64,000 nucleotides of DNA from NCBI RefSeq assembly GCF_024756255.1, contig NZ_JANUHB010000001.1, positions 744,001-808,000 on the forward strand. Direction: 5' to 3'. This stretch comes from Massilia agilis. Its GTDB lineage: Bacteria > Pseudomonadota > Gammaproteobacteria > Burkholderiales > Burkholderiaceae_D. Each line of letters opens with the position of its first letter. Positions within the stretch are counted from its first letter, which is position 1. Both the position numbers and the translations under genes were made by a program. The notes below the pieces were generated by a model. It saw nothing but the letters and a program-made list of their open reading frames with translations. It was not told the DNA's origin and did no database searches. Shown piece after piece: positions 45,557-55,099 of this stretch.

Positions 45557-47074
45557 ATGAACACGCAACTGCGCATCACCGCATTGGCCGTCGCCACCAC
45601 GCTGGCGGCGCCGGCCTGGGGCGCGGCCGACGCCGGGACCAGGACCTGCAAGACGGTGCTGGTGGAGCCGCCCACCCAGGTCATGCTGGGCAAGGCGTCG
45701 GTGATCCCGCTGGCCGCGCCGGTGTCGCGGATCGTGGCCAGCGGCCTGCTGGCGGGCGCGCCCGCCAGGCCGGCGGCATCCGCAGCGGCGGCCGTGCCAG
45801 CGCCGGCCGCGGCGCCCGGTGCCGCGTCCGACCCGTCCGGCGTGGCCGAGATCGACGTGCTGCTGCTCAGCCCCTCCGACCTTTTCCTGCGCGGGAAAAA
45901 AGCCGGCGCCAGCAACATCATCCTTCAGGACGCAAACGGCGCCTGCTACCTGCGCGATGTGGTGGTATCGATCGACCCCGCCGTGCTGCAGGCCAAGCTG
46001 GCCGAGCTCATGCCCGAGGAAACCGGCATCACGGTGCGCAGCGCCGAGAATTCAATCGTCCTGACCGGCAAGGTCACCGACCTGGCCAGGCTGGACGAAG
46101 CGGTGCGCGTGGCCACGGCCTACGGCGATGGCAAGCGCGTGGTCAACCTGCTCACCGTGACGGCGCCGCAGCAGGTCATGCTGGAGGTGAAGATCGCCGA
46201 AGTCAGCAAGACGCTGCTCGACAAGTTCGGCATCGATTTTGCGCGCATGGTCACCTCGGCCGACGGGCTCACCTCGCAGGTCCTGACCGGCATCTTTGGC
46301 GGCGCGCCCGCCGTGTTCGGCAAATTCGGCCAGAACATCCGCGGCACGGTGATCGAAGGCGCGGCCGGGGCGGTGATCGGCAACGAAAAGGCGGCGGCCA
46401 AATCGAGCCTGTCCACGCGCGGCGCCAACGCCACGCTGTTCGGGGTCGACGCCCAGAAGAAGGACGGCCTGGTACGCGTGCTGGCGGAGCCGAACATCAT
46501 GGCCATCAGTGGCCAGTCGGCCAGCTTCCTGTCGGGCGGGAAGATCTTCATCCCGGTCTCGCAGTCGCAGAACGGCGGCGCACCCACCATCACGCTCGAG
46601 GAAAAGGAATTCGGCGTGGGCCTGAAGTTCTCGCCCACGGTGCTCGACCGCAGCCGGGTGAACCTCAAGCTGGTGTCCGAAGTGTCGGAACTGTCGCAGA
46701 CCGGCTCGCCCTTCACCACGGTGGGCGGCGTGACCTCGGTGCTGCCTTCGGTGACCACGCGCCGCATCGACACCACGGTTCAGCTGAGCGACGGGCAGAG
46801 CTTCGCCGTGGCGGGCCTGATCCGCAACAACGTGACGGAAACCATCAGCCGCTTCCCGGGCCTGGGCGACCTGCCGATCCTGGGCGCGCTGTTTCGCTCG
46901 ACCGAATTCCAGAAGGACCAGACGGAGCTCATCTTCATCATCACGCCGCGCCTGGTCAAGCCGGCCGAAGGGTTGGTGGCGCCGACCGACAACCACGTCG
47001 AGCCGAGCCGCTCCGACGCGGTCCTGCGCGGCAAGGCCGAGGGCCTGGCCGCCGAACCCGCACCGGGCAAATAA
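45557..47074 (+). CDS. rcpA: Flp pilus secretin RcpA/CpaC
   Basis: Outer-membrane secretin pore for the Flp pilus, 505 residues. A signal peptide ends near APAWGA; an N-terminal POTRA-like/N domain region and a BON-like segment (VLTGKVTDLARLDEAVRVA) lead to the secretin domain, with VLAEPNIMAISGQSASFLSGG, the GDLPILGALFRST motif and the terminal ELIFIITPRLVKP. GGAGGA precedes the start, 22 bp after rcpC. Confidence 0.94.
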   Translation: MNTQLRITALAVATTLAAPAWGAADAGTRTCKTVLVEPPTQVMLGKASVIPLAAPVSRIVASGLLAGAPARPAASAAAAVPAPAAAPGAASDPSGVAEIDVLLLSPSDLFLRGKKAGASNIILQDANGACYLRDVVVSIDPAVLQAKLAELMPEETGITVRSAENSIVLTGKVTDLARLDEAVRVATAYGDGKRVVNLLTVTAPQQVMLEVKIAEVSKTLLDKFGIDFARMVTSADGLTSQVLTGIFGGAPAVFGKFGQNIRGTVIEGAAGAVIGNEKAAAKSSLSTRGANATLFGVDAQKKDGLVRVLAEPNIMAISGQSASFLSGGKIFIPVSQSQNGGAPTITLEEKEFGVGLKFSPTVLDRSRVNLKLVSEVSELSQTGSPFTTVGGVTSVLPSVTTRRIDTTVQLSDGQSFAVAGLIRNNVTETISRFPGLGDLPILGALFRSTEFQKDQTELIFIITPRLVKPAEGLVAPTDNHVEPSRSDAVLRGKAEGLAAEPAPGK

Positions 47075-47084
47075 GGAGAACGCC

Positions 47085-47354
47085 ATGTACCGCACCACTT
47101 GCCTGACCCTGTTTGCCCTGCTGGCCGGCTGCGCCGCCACGCCGCACTACGACGCGCGCTTTGGCGACGCGGTGCGCCAGGCGCGCGTGGCAATGACGAT
47201 CGACCCGAACGCATCGGGCAACCGCGACCTGGCGGCGGGCATCGACGGCCAGTCCGGGCGCGAGGCGGTGACGCGCTACCACGACAGCTTCAAGACGCCG
47301 CCGCCGGTCGTCAACGTGATCAACGTGGGCGGCACGGGCGCCAGTTCGAAATGA
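47085..47354 (+). CDS. small tad-locus lipoprotein (pilus assembly, CpaD-like position)
   Basis: An 89-residue lipoprotein with lipobox LLAGC (Cys16). The mature part has the segment RQARVAMTIDPNASGNRDLAAGIDG and ends PPPVVNVINVGG, a pattern I recall from short pilus-assembly lipoproteins in betaproteobacterial tad loci. It sits 10 bp after the secretin gene with AAGGAG upstream, where CpaD or RcpB would lie, so it is probably a secretin partner in the outer membrane. Confidence 0.7.
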   Translation: MYRTTCLTLFALLAGCAATPHYDARFGDAVRQARVAMTIDPNASGNRDLAAGIDGQSGREAVTRYHDSFKTPPPVVNVINVGGTGASSK

Positions 47355-47475
47355 GCGGCAGCCCCTGGGCGGCCGCGCAGCAATCCGGAGACCGCGGCGA
47401 CCGCCGTGGCCTGGAGCAGTAACCCTCCCCACAAGGGCGGGAGCTTTGTCACTCAACCAACCGAAAGGAAACATC

Positions 47476-47682
47476 ATGAAAACCCTCCTGAAAGCAGCCG
47501 GCCAATCGATCAAATCGTTCGTGCGCGACGACGAAGGCGCCCAGGTCATCGAATACGCGCTGATCATCGCCGTGGTGTCGATCATCCTCGTGGTGGCACT
47601 GCGCGACCTGACCGGCACCAGCTTCTCGGGCTTCATCACCCGTGTCGCCACCTGCCTGACCTCCTCGGCTTCGTGCGCCTGA
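47476..47682 (+). CDS. flp: Flp-type major pilin (class IVb prepilin)
   Basis: A 68-residue prepilin. The leader is 21 residues, ending in Gly21; the mature N-terminus AQVIEYALIIAVVSIILVVAL carries the Glu5-Tyr6 pair that defines Flp pilins. The start at 47476 has AAAGGA upstream; a frame from 47446 is not needed. Two cysteines near the C-terminus may form a disulphide. TadV should process it. It lies in the middle of the locus rather than first. Confidence 0.93.
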   Translation: MKTLLKAAGQSIKSFVRDDEGAQVIEYALIIAVVSIILVVALRDLTGTSFSGFITRVATCLTSSASCA

Positions 47683-47737
47683 CCGGGCGGCCGGCGGGCC
47701 GCCTGTGCGGCCCGCCATCCAACCGACTTGCTCACCC

Positions 47738-49045
47738 ATGTGCGCGCATCCCCTTCCCCTCCAGGCAATCCGCGCCGGCGCCCGCAAGCGCCAGGCCGGC
47801 GCGGTCATCCTCCTGGTGTGCTTCATGCTGTTCTTCCTGCTCGGCTTCGTGGCCATCGCGTTCGACTTCGGGCGCCTGTTCATCGTCAAGACCGAGCTGC
47901 AGACGGCGATGGATGCGTGCGCGCTGGCCGCGGCCCAGGAACTCGACGGGCAATCCACCGCGCTCACGCGGGCGCGCAACGCTGGCATCACCGCCGCCAA
48001 CCTGAACCGCGTGAACCTCCAGTCGGCCAACTGGGATGGCAAAGGCCAGGTGGCCGCCGCCGACATCACCTTCAAGGACGGCGCGTATGTCCCGACCACC
48101 GTGCCCGCCAATGCGCGCTATGCGCAGTGCGTGCATACCCAGCAAGGCGTGCGCATGTGGCTGCTGCACGCGATGGGCGCGTTCACCGGCGACGCCGCCG
48201 CCAATCCGACCAGCCGCGACGTGCTGGCCAGCGCCGTGGCCACCCGCGCCAGTGCGCAGAGCACCTGCCCGATTCCCGTTGCGCTCAAGTCACGCGTCAG
48301 CGGCAGCCGCGCGAACAATTTCGGATTCCAGATCGGCGAGTGGGTCACCGTCTTCGACAAGGGCGGCGCCTCGGCTGGCGAGATGGGCTGGTACAACCTG
48401 GACGGCAGCAAGAGCGCGAGCGAAACCGCCGCCGAGCTGTCCGAGGGCGGCCACTGCGGCACGAAGATCGGCGACACCCTCGGCACGCCCGGCGCCCAGA
48501 CCAGCGTGGACCGGCCGTGGAACTTCCGCTTCGGCATCTACAAAAACACGGACTCGCCCAGCGTGAACCATCCGGACCAGACCGGCTACTCGTACACCAT
48601 CGTCAACTGGAAGAACCCGGTGCCGCAGAACGCCTTCAACGGAACGCCCGCCGCGGGCTCGCCCGCAAGCGCGCAGAACTACGTGACCAAGCGCGCCGCC
48701 TACGCCTCATTCGACGACACGGGCACGGACCTGAAGGACGGCGCCCTGATCGTCTTCGGCGACAGGAACAAGCTAAACAGTTTCCAGAAGCTGGCCACGC
48801 CCGGTCCTTCCGGCCAGCATCGGCAGTACGGCTACGACCGGCGGCTGGTGGTGGTCCCGGTCATCAACGATGCTGCCCAGGTCACCGATTTCGTGTGCAT
48901 GTTCATGCTGCACCCGCTCACCGGCCCGAATGACTCGGCCAACCTGGAATACCGTGGCCTGGCCGGCATCCCCAACTCCCCGTGCGCGCCCAGCGGCCTG
49001 CCCGGCGGTACAGGCGGCCCCCTCGTGCCCGTGCTCGTCAGGTGA
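47738..49045 (+). CDS. tadG: TadG-like pilus-associated protein (TadE/G family with long C-terminus)
   Basis: A 435-residue protein with a TadE-type N-terminus: basic residues, then GAVILLVCFMLFFLLGFVAIAFDFGRLFIVKTELQTAMDACALAAAQELD, the pattern of TadG and pseudopilin-like subunits. The large remainder is periplasmic, with paired cysteines and a low-complexity Gly/Pro C-terminus. A GTG at 47705 is an alternative start; neither has a clear ribosome site. It probably anchors or tunes the pilus at the envelope. Confidence 0.85.
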   Translation: MCAHPLPLQAIRAGARKRQAGAVILLVCFMLFFLLGFVAIAFDFGRLFIVKTELQTAMDACALAAAQELDGQSTALTRARNAGITAANLNRVNLQSANWDGKGQVAAADITFKDGAYVPTTVPANARYAQCVHTQQGVRMWLLHAMGAFTGDAAANPTSRDVLASAVATRASAQSTCPIPVALKSRVSGSRANNFGFQIGEWVTVFDKGGASAGEMGWYNLDGSKSASETAAELSEGGHCGTKIGDTLGTPGAQTSVDRPWNFRFGIYKNTDSPSVNHPDQTGYSYTIVNWKNPVPQNAFNGTPAAGSPASAQNYVTKRAAYASFDDTGTDLKDGALIVFGDRNKLNSFQKLATPGPSGQHRQYGYDRRLVVVPVINDAAQVTDFVCMFMLHPLTGPNDSANLEYRGLAGIPNSPCAPSGLPGGTGGPLVPVLVR

Positions 49046-49049
49046 CACC

Positions 49050-49478
49050 ATGGCCAATCGACAAACCGGCGTTGCGCTCATCGAGTTCGCGTTCATCCTG
49101 CCGCTGCTGCTGGTGCTGTCGCTGCTGGCGGCCGAACTGGGGCGCGCTGTGTACCGCTACAACACCACCGCCAAGGCGGTGCGCGACGCCGCGCGCTACC
49201 TGTCCGTGCAAACGCCCGGCACCCACGTCGCCGAGGCGCGCAACCTGATCGTGTACGGCAACCTGGCCGGCACCGGCACGCCGCTCGACACCGCGCTGGG
49301 CGCGGCCAACGTGCCCGCTCCCACCTGGCAAACGGCGGGCAGCGACCCGCTGATCAACACGGTGACGGTGCGCGTGTCCGGCTACCAGTTCAGGCCGATG
49401 ATCGCCAACATGTTCGGCGCCAGGTTTGCGACCATCACCTTCAGCGACATCAGCGCCACCATGCGGAGCCCGCTATGA
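49050..49478 (+). CDS. tadE: TadE-family pseudopilin
   Basis: A 142-residue pseudopilin. The N-terminus RQTGVALIEFAFILPLLLVLSLLAAELGRAVYRYNTTAKAVRDAARYL has the Glu at the fifth position after the Gly cleavage site, as TadV substrates do. The start follows the tadG stop by four bases, and its stop overlaps the next gene (ATGA). Confidence 0.88.
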   Translation: MANRQTGVALIEFAFILPLLLVLSLLAAELGRAVYRYNTTAKAVRDAARYLSVQTPGTHVAEARNLIVYGNLAGTGTPLDTALGAANVPAPTWQTAGSDPLINTVTVRVSGYQFRPMIANMFGARFATITFSDISATMRSPL

Positions 49479-49903
49479 ACCGCAACGAGCGTGGGGCCAC
49501 GATCATCGAACTGGCCCTGGTGCTGGTGGTGTTCTTCATGTTCCTGCTCGGGGTGCTCGATTTCGCCCGCATGCTCTTCACCTGGAACGCCGCCACCGAG
49601 GCCGCGCGCGTGGGCGCGCGCTACGCCGTCGTCTGTGCCGACACCACCAGCCAGCCGCTGTTGCTGGACAAGATGCGGCGCCTGGTGCCGGAGATCGGCG
49701 GCGTCAACCTGGCCTGGGAACCGGCGGGCTGCGACGCCACCAGTTGCGAAGGGGTGACGGTGACCATCACGGGCCTGAACTTCCGCTGGATCTCGCCGGT
49801 GACCGGGCTGGTGATCCCGGTGCGCTCGCTGCCGCCATTCAGCACCCACCTGCCGCGCGAGATGATGCGCCAGGACCCCAACAACGCGCTCATCTGCCAA
49901 TAA
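49475..49903 (+). CDS. tadF: TadE-family pseudopilin (TadF-like)
   Basis: A second 142-residue pseudopilin. N-terminus NERGATIIELALVLVVFFMFLLGVLDFARMLFTWNAATEAARVGARYAV shows the Gly cleavage site and Glu5. Two cysteines in CDATSCEG. Its position after tadE suggests TadF, but the two are similar and the assignment by order only is tentative. It is coupled to tadE by a four-base overlap. Confidence 0.82.
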   Translation: MNRNERGATIIELALVLVVFFMFLLGVLDFARMLFTWNAATEAARVGARYAVVCADTTSQPLLLDKMRRLVPEIGGVNLAWEPAGCDATSCEGVTVTITGLNFRWISPVTGLVIPVRSLPPFSTHLPREMMRQDPNNALICQ

Positions 49904-49924
49904 AACACAGGGAAGGAGAACGTC

Positions 49925-51088
49925 ATGAAGATCGCCGCCATTTCACCCAACAAGGTGCGGCTGAACGAAATCGGCAAGCTGCTGCAGGCCGCCTCGCACG
50001 TCGCGCTGCTGACCGAGGGCGGCGCCGGCAAGCTGCGCCAGGTCGCCGAGCAGGACCAGCCCGACCTGATGCTGGTGGACGGCATTGGCTGCTGCGAGGA
50101 CAGCCTGGCCCCGATCGAGGACCTGACCACGCGCCATCCGCAGATCGCGGTGGTGCTGTTGTGCGCGGAGACCTCGCCGGCCTTCCTGCTCAGCGCCATG
50201 CGCGCGGGTGTGCGCGAGGTGCTGCCCTCGCCCACCAGCCAGGCCGAGCTGGAGGCAGCCGTCACGCGCATCTGCGGCAAGCTGCGCGGCGCGTCGGGGC
50301 GTGGTACCGGCAAGGTGCTCGCCTTCATGCCGTGCAAGGGCGGCAGTGGCGCCACCTTCCTTGCCACCAGCCTGGGCTACCAGCTGGCGCAAGCCAGGTC
50401 GGTGCTGCTGATCGACCTGAACCTGCAGTTCGGCGACGCACTCTCGTTCGTGCACGACCAGCGGCCGCCATCGACCATGGCCGACGTGGCGCGCGCGATC
50501 GACCGGCTGGATGCCTCGTTCCTGGCCGCGTGCACGGTGCGCATCACCCCCAGCCTTTCCATCCTGGCCGCGCCCGAGGACCATACGCAGGCCGTGGAGA
50601 TCGGCCCCGAGCATGTGGACGCGGTGCTCGCGCTGGCCGTGCAGCATTACGATTTCGTCGTGCTCGACATCGGCCGTCCCGTCACGAACCTGAGCATCAA
50701 GGCGCTTGACCGCGCGCACCGGATCTATACCGTGATGCAGGCAGGCTTGCCGTCGATCCGCAACGCCAAAAAGCTGCTGGCGATCTTCAAGTCGCTCGAC
50801 TACGGGCCGGACAAGGTTGAACTGGTGGTCAACCGCTTCGAGCGCAAGGGTGCGATCGGCGCGGCCGAGATCGAACGGGCACTGGGCAAGTTCACCATCC
50901 ATACCGTGCCCAACTCGTACCGCCACGTCACGGCCGCGGTGGACCACGGCGAAGCCCTGATGACCGGCGCGCCATCGGACCCGGTGCTGCGCAGCGTGGC
51001 GCAACTGGCGGAAACGATCAGCCCGCGGCAGGAAGCGCCGCGCAGCCTGCTGGAGCGGCTGGTGCGGCGCCAGCTGGCAGCCAGCTGA
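49925..51088 (+). CDS. tadZ: TadZ/CpaE-type MinD-like localisation ATPase
   Basis: A 387-residue protein that sets the position of the Tad machine. The N-terminal 115 residues form an atypical receiver (KIAAISPNKVRLNEIGKLLQ, LMLVDGIG), and the C-terminal P-loop ATPase has the deviant Walker A CKGGSGATF (about residue 137) and a Walker B-like FVVLDIGRP. Standard length. GGAGAA precedes it. Confidence 0.9.
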   Translation: MKIAAISPNKVRLNEIGKLLQAASHVALLTEGGAGKLRQVAEQDQPDLMLVDGIGCCEDSLAPIEDLTTRHPQIAVVLLCAETSPAFLLSAMRAGVREVLPSPTSQAELEAAVTRICGKLRGASGRGTGKVLAFMPCKGGSGATFLATSLGYQLAQARSVLLIDLNLQFGDALSFVHDQRPPSTMADVARAIDRLDASFLAACTVRITPSLSILAAPEDHTQAVEIGPEHVDAVLALAVQHYDFVVLDIGRPVTNLSIKALDRAHRIYTVMQAGLPSIRNAKKLLAIFKSLDYGPDKVELVVNRFERKGAIGAAEIERALGKFTIHTVPNSYRHVTAAVDHGEALMTGAPSDPVLRSVAQLAETISPRQEAPRSLLERLVRRQLAAS

Positions 51089-51109
51089 CCAATCCCGATG
51101 GAGCAAGCC

Positions 51110-52456
51110 ATGTCCTTCCGCGAAAAACTCAATGCCGTCGACAGCAAGAACGACACCCGCGCGTCCGAGGTCGGCACCAGTGACGACTACCAGGCGATCA
51201 AGGCGCGCATCCACCTCAAACTGCTCGACAAATTCGACCTGGCCGCACTTGAAGCGCTGCCGGCGGCAACGCTGCGCTCCGAGATTGCGGCGATGGCCGA
51301 GCGGATGCTCGACGAGGATACGGCCGCGATCAACGAGCTGGAACGGCGCGCGCTGATCCGCGACATCCAGCACGAGATGCTCGGCTTTGGCCCGCTCGAG
51401 CTGCTGATGGCCGATCCCACGGTGTCGGACATCCTGGTCAACCGCTACAACCGGATTTTCGTCGAGCGCAAGGGACGCCTGGAGCTATCGCCGGTGCGCT
51501 TCACCGACGAGAAGCACCTGCTGCGCATCATCGACAAGATCGTCTCGCTGGTGGGCCGCCGGATCGACGAGTCCAGCCCCATGGTGGACGCACGCCTGCC
51601 CGACGGCTCGCGCGTGAACGCGGTGATCGCGCCGGTGGCGCTGGACGGGCCGATGATGTCGATCCGGCGCTTTGCCCACATTCCGCTGAAGATGGCCAAC
51701 CTGGTGAACGACCTGCACAGCCTCACCCCGGACATGGCCACCGTGCTCGAAGGCCTGTGCAAGGCCAAGGTCAACATGATCATCGCGGGCGGCACTGGCG
51801 CCGGCAAGACGACGCTGCTGAACATCCTGTCCGGCTTCATTCCGCCGGCCGAGCGCATCGTCACCATCGAGGACGCGGCCGAGCTGCAGCTGCAGCAGCC
51901 GCACGTGGTGCGGATGGAAACGCGGCCGCCCAACATCGAGGGCAAGGGCGAGATCACGCAACGCGCGCTGGTGCGCAACGCGCTGCGCATGCGCCCGGAC
52001 CGCATCATCATCGGCGAGGTGCGCGGTGCCGAGGCGGTGGACATGCTGCAGGCGATGAACACGGGCCACGACGGCTCGCTCACCACGATCCACGCCAACA
52101 ACCCGCGTGACGCGCTCTCGCGCCTGGAGAACATGATCGGCATGGCCAACCTGAACCTGCCGCACAAGGCCGCGCGCCAGCAGATCGCCTCGGCCATCAC
52201 GGTGGTGATCCAGGGCCTGCGCCTGATCGACGGCCGCCGCAAGATCACCAGCATCCAGGAAATCACCGGCATGGAGGGCGACGTCATCACGATGCAGGAG
52301 ATCTTCGCCTTCCGCCAGGTCGGGGTTGCCGCGGACGGCGCGGTGGAAGGCTACTTCCAGGCGACCGGGGTGCGCCCCAAGTTCTGCGATCGGCTGCGCG
52401 CGTTCGGGATCACCCTGCCCGACACCATGTTCGACAGCGCGCGCCGCTACCAGTAG
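51110..52456 (+). CDS. tadA: Tad pilus secretion ATPase TadA/CpaF
   Basis: Hexameric ATPase driving Flp pilus assembly, 448 residues. Walker [12 protein letters not shown], Walker [16 protein letters not shown], the Asp box region [20 protein letters not shown] and the His box [14 protein letters not shown] are intact. The start at 51110 has GGAG at good spacing; an ATG at 51098 has none. It shares an operon with tadB downstream (gap 9 bp). Confidence 0.95.
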   Translation: MSFREKLNAVDSKNDTRASEVGTSDDYQAIKARIHLKLLDKFDLAALEALPAATLRSEIAAMAERMLDEDTAAINELERRALIRDIQHEMLGFGPLELLMADPTVSDILVNRYNRIFVERKGRLELSPVRFTDEKHLLRIIDKIVSLVGRRIDESSPMVDARLPDGSRVNAVIAPVALDGPMMSIRRFAHIPLKMANLVNDLHSLTPDMATVLEGLCKAKVNMIIAGGTGAGKTTLLNILSGFIPPAERIVTIEDAAELQLQQPHVVRMETRPPNIEGKGEITQRALVRNALRMRPDRIIIGEVRGAEAVDMLQAMNTGHDGSLTTIHANNPRDALSRLENMIGMANLNLPHKAARQQIASAITVVIQGLRLIDGRRKITSIQEITGMEGDVITMQEIFAFRQVGVAADGAVEGYFQATGVRPKFCDRLRAFGITLPDTMFDSARRYQ

Positions 52457-52465
52457 GAGAGCGCC

Positions 52466-53464
52466 ATGCCCAGCAACGCCAACGCCATCGCCCACGTGCC
52501 GCCGCTGCTGTCGGTGCTCGTCTTCATTGCGGTGATCCTGCTGCTCGAAGGGCTGTATCTGATGTGGAAGACCTACCGCGGGCCGCACGCGAAAAAGATC
52601 CAGCAGCGCCTGTCCACCCTGGCCGACGTGGCGGACAGCCGCGCCACGCAGCAGCTGGTGCGCGATCGCATGCTGAGCGAGCTGCCGCCGTTCCAGCGCT
52701 TCCTGCTGCGGCTGCCCAGCGCGCACCAGCTCGACCGCATCCTGCTGCAGGCCAACCTCAACTGGACCGTGGCCAACCTGGTCCTCGGCTGCGCCGCGTG
52801 CGCCGCCATCGCCTACCTCGTGGTTACGGCCCTGCTGCACCAGCCGTTCATGGCTGGCGCCATGGTCGCCGCCGGTGCGGCCATCCTGCCGCTGGCGTAC
52901 GTGAGGCACCGGCGCGCGCGCCGCCTGGCCAAGCTGGAACAGCAGCTGCCGGATGCGCTCGACCTGCTCGGCCGCGCGCTGCGCGCCGGCCACGCCTTCG
53001 GCACCGGCTTGCAGATGATCGGCGACGAAATGGCCGAGCCGATCGCCGGGGAATTCCGCATGGTGCACGACGAGGTCAACTTCGGTGTGTCGCTCGACCA
53101 GGCGCTGTCCAACCTGTCGCTGCGGGTGCCGATCACGGACCTGCGCTACTTCGTGGTGGCCGTGCTGATCCAGCGCGAATCCGGCGGCAACCTGACCGAG
53201 GTGCTGTCCAACCTGAGCCGCCTGATCCGCCAGCGCCTGAAGCTCTTGTGGCACGTGCGCGTGCTCTCGGCCGAAGGACGCATGTCGGCCTGGCTGCTGT
53301 CGCTGCTGCCGTTCGCCATCGGCGGCTTCCTGAACCTGTTCAACCCGGAGTTCATGGCGCCGCTGTGGACCGACCCGCTCGGGCAAAGCATCGTGCGCGC
53401 CATGCTGGTGTCGATGGCCTTCGGCGTGCTGGTGCTCCGCAAAATCATCCACATCCGCGTGTGA
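52466..53464 (+). CDS. tadB: Tad pilus inner-membrane platform protein TadB
   Basis: A 332-residue type II secretion F-domain protein. The cytoplasmic T2SF domain includes LEQQLPDALDLLGRALRAGHAFGTGLQMI and YFVVAVLIQRESGGNLTEVLSNLSRLIRQR. About four helices, including one at the N-terminus (LLSVLVFIAVILLLEGLYLM). It forms the pilus platform with TadC. Confidence 0.93.
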   Translation: MPSNANAIAHVPPLLSVLVFIAVILLLEGLYLMWKTYRGPHAKKIQQRLSTLADVADSRATQQLVRDRMLSELPPFQRFLLRLPSAHQLDRILLQANLNWTVANLVLGCAACAAIAYLVVTALLHQPFMAGAMVAAGAAILPLAYVRHRRARRLAKLEQQLPDALDLLGRALRAGHAFGTGLQMIGDEMAEPIAGEFRMVHDEVNFGVSLDQALSNLSLRVPITDLRYFVVAVLIQRESGGNLTEVLSNLSRLIRQRLKLLWHVRVLSAEGRMSAWLLSLLPFAIGGFLNLFNPEFMAPLWTDPLGQSIVRAMLVSMAFGVLVLRKIIHIRV

Positions 53465-53475
53465 AGGAGACGGCC

Positions 53476-54384
53476 ATGTTCATGCTTGCCTTCCTGGTCT
53501 TCCTGGCTGTCGCCGCAGCCTGCGCCGGCCTGTTCATGCTGGTGGTCCCAAGCCGCCTGGACCGCCGCCTGCAAACACTCGAAGCGTCCGGCGCCAGGCC
53601 CGACTGGGCTACCACGGTGGCGCAGGCCGTCGGCCCGTTTGCCGGGGTGCTCGCCCCCACCGGCGACTGGGAGAACTCGGCGCTGCGTCTACGCTTCATC
53701 AACGCCGGTATCCGCCGCGACGACGCGCGCCTGATCTACTTCGGCCTGAAGGCAGTGCTGCCGGTGGCGCTTGCGGCGCTCACCTGGCTGCTGCTGCGCA
53801 CCTTCACCGCCATGGACGAAATGAAGGTGCTGATGTTCCTGATGATCGCCGCGCTGGCCGGCTGCTACCTGCCCAACCTGGCGCTATGGTGGCGCCTGCG
53901 CGAGCGCCGCCGCGAAATCTTCGAGAACTTTCCCGATGCGGCGGACCTGATGCTGGTGTGTGTGGAAGCGGGCCTGGGCCTGGATGCCGCCATGGCCCGC
54001 ATCGCCGACGAGATGGGAATGAAAAGCCGCGCGCTGGCCGACGAGCTTCACCTGACCAACCTGGAACTGCGCGCCGGCGCCAGCCGCTCGCAGTCGCTGC
54101 GCAACCTGGCCCTGCGCTCGGGCGTGGAAGAAATCGGGACGTTTGCCACGATGCTGTCGCAGGCCGACAAGTTCGGCACCAGCATCGGCGAATCGCTGCG
54201 GGTGTTTTCCGAGGACCTGCGCCACAAGCGCCAGGTGCGGGCCGAGGAGCACGCGGCCAAGGTACCGACCAAGATGCTGATCCCGCTGTGCCTGTTCATC
54301 TTCCCGGCCATTATCATGGTGGTGCTGGGGCCGGCGATGATCGTCATCGTGCGCACGATCATGCCGATCCTGGCCGCCCACTGA
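53476..54384 (+). CDS. tadC: Tad pilus inner-membrane platform protein TadC
   Basis: A 302-residue T2SF-domain protein and partner of TadB. FPDAADLMLVCVEAGLGLDAAMARIADEMG and FATMLSQADKFGTSIGESLRVF mark the domain; helices flank it. The ATG at 53476 has AAGGAGA upstream. Last gene of the tad locus; its 3' end overlaps the convergent response-regulator gene by 26 bp. No TadD gene is seen. Confidence 0.93.
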   Translation: MFMLAFLVFLAVAAACAGLFMLVVPSRLDRRLQTLEASGARPDWATTVAQAVGPFAGVLAPTGDWENSALRLRFINAGIRRDDARLIYFGLKAVLPVALAALTWLLLRTFTAMDEMKVLMFLMIAALAGCYLPNLALWWRLRERRREIFENFPDAADLMLVCVEAGLGLDAAMARIADEMGMKSRALADELHLTNLELRAGASRSQSLRNLALRSGVEEIGTFATMLSQADKFGTSIGESLRVFSEDLRHKRQVRAEEHAAKVPTKMLIPLCLFIFPAIIMVVLGPAMIVIVRTIMPILAAH

Positions 54385-55099
54385 CCGCGCTATCGCGCTG
54401 GCGCACATGCTCGGGCTGGACCAGGCCATGCCGCATCGCATAGACATACATCTCGAGCCGGTTGTTGACGTTGAGCTTGCGGTAGATCGAGGTCAGGTGG
54501 TTGCGCAGCGTGTGCTCCGAGATGAACAGGCGCTGCGCCACCTCGTGGTTGGCGCTGCCGCTGTGCTGCACGGCGGCGCTGATGATGGCGCGCTCGCGGG
54601 CGGTCAATGCCTCGTGCGGCGCGGGCTCTGGCTTGGGCGCGTTGCGCGAGCGGAGCAGCTGGCCGAACACGCGGTCCATGGTGGCCGCGTCGAACCACAG
54701 CTCGCCGCGGTGGATCTTCTCGATCGCCTTGAGCACCTGCCCGGCCGAGACTTCCTTGTGCAGGATGCCGCGCGCGCCGCGCCGCACCGCCAGGTCGAGC
54801 GTCTCGGTCTCGTGCGCGGCCGTGAGCACCAGCGCGCGCGACAGGCCATTGGCCAACAGCTCGGGCAGGAAGTCGATCATCGACACGCCGTTCAGGTCCA
54901 GGTCGAGCAGGATCACGTCCGGCGCCAGCTGCGCGGCGCGTTCCAGCGCCTCGGGGCAGGTGCGCGCCGTGCCGGCCACCTCCATGCGCGGCCGTTCGGC
55001 GTCCACCAGCTTCTGCAGCCCCCACAGCATGGTCTGGTGGTCTTCGACCAGCAGCACCCTGATGGGGCCAATACCCGGGTCGTTGGCGTCACTGTTCAT
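54359..55099 (-). CDS. NarL/FixJ-type response regulator
   Basis: A 246-residue two-component regulator. Receiver domain with acidic pair VEDH and phospho-acceptor Asp66 in VILLDLDLNG; LuxR-type helix-turn-helix at about 175-230 (LTARERAIISAAVQH, AQRLFISEHTLRNHLTSIYRKLNVNNR). It partners the histidine kinase whose stop it overlaps by four bases. It converges on tadC with a 26-bp overlap, so it may regulate the tad locus; that is inferred from position only. Confidence 0.92.
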   Translation of the reverse strand: MNSDANDPGIGPIRVLLVEDHQTMLWGLQKLVDAERPRMEVAGTARTCPEALERAAQLAPDVILLDLDLNGVSMIDFLPELLANGLSRALVLTAAHETETLDLAVRRGARGILHKEVSAGQVLKAIEKIHRGELWFDAATMDRVFGQLLRSRNAPKPEPAPHEALTARERAIISAAVQHSGSANHEVAQRLFISEHTLRNHLTSIYRKLNVNNRLEMYVYAMRHGLVQPEHVRQRDSAVSGRPGSA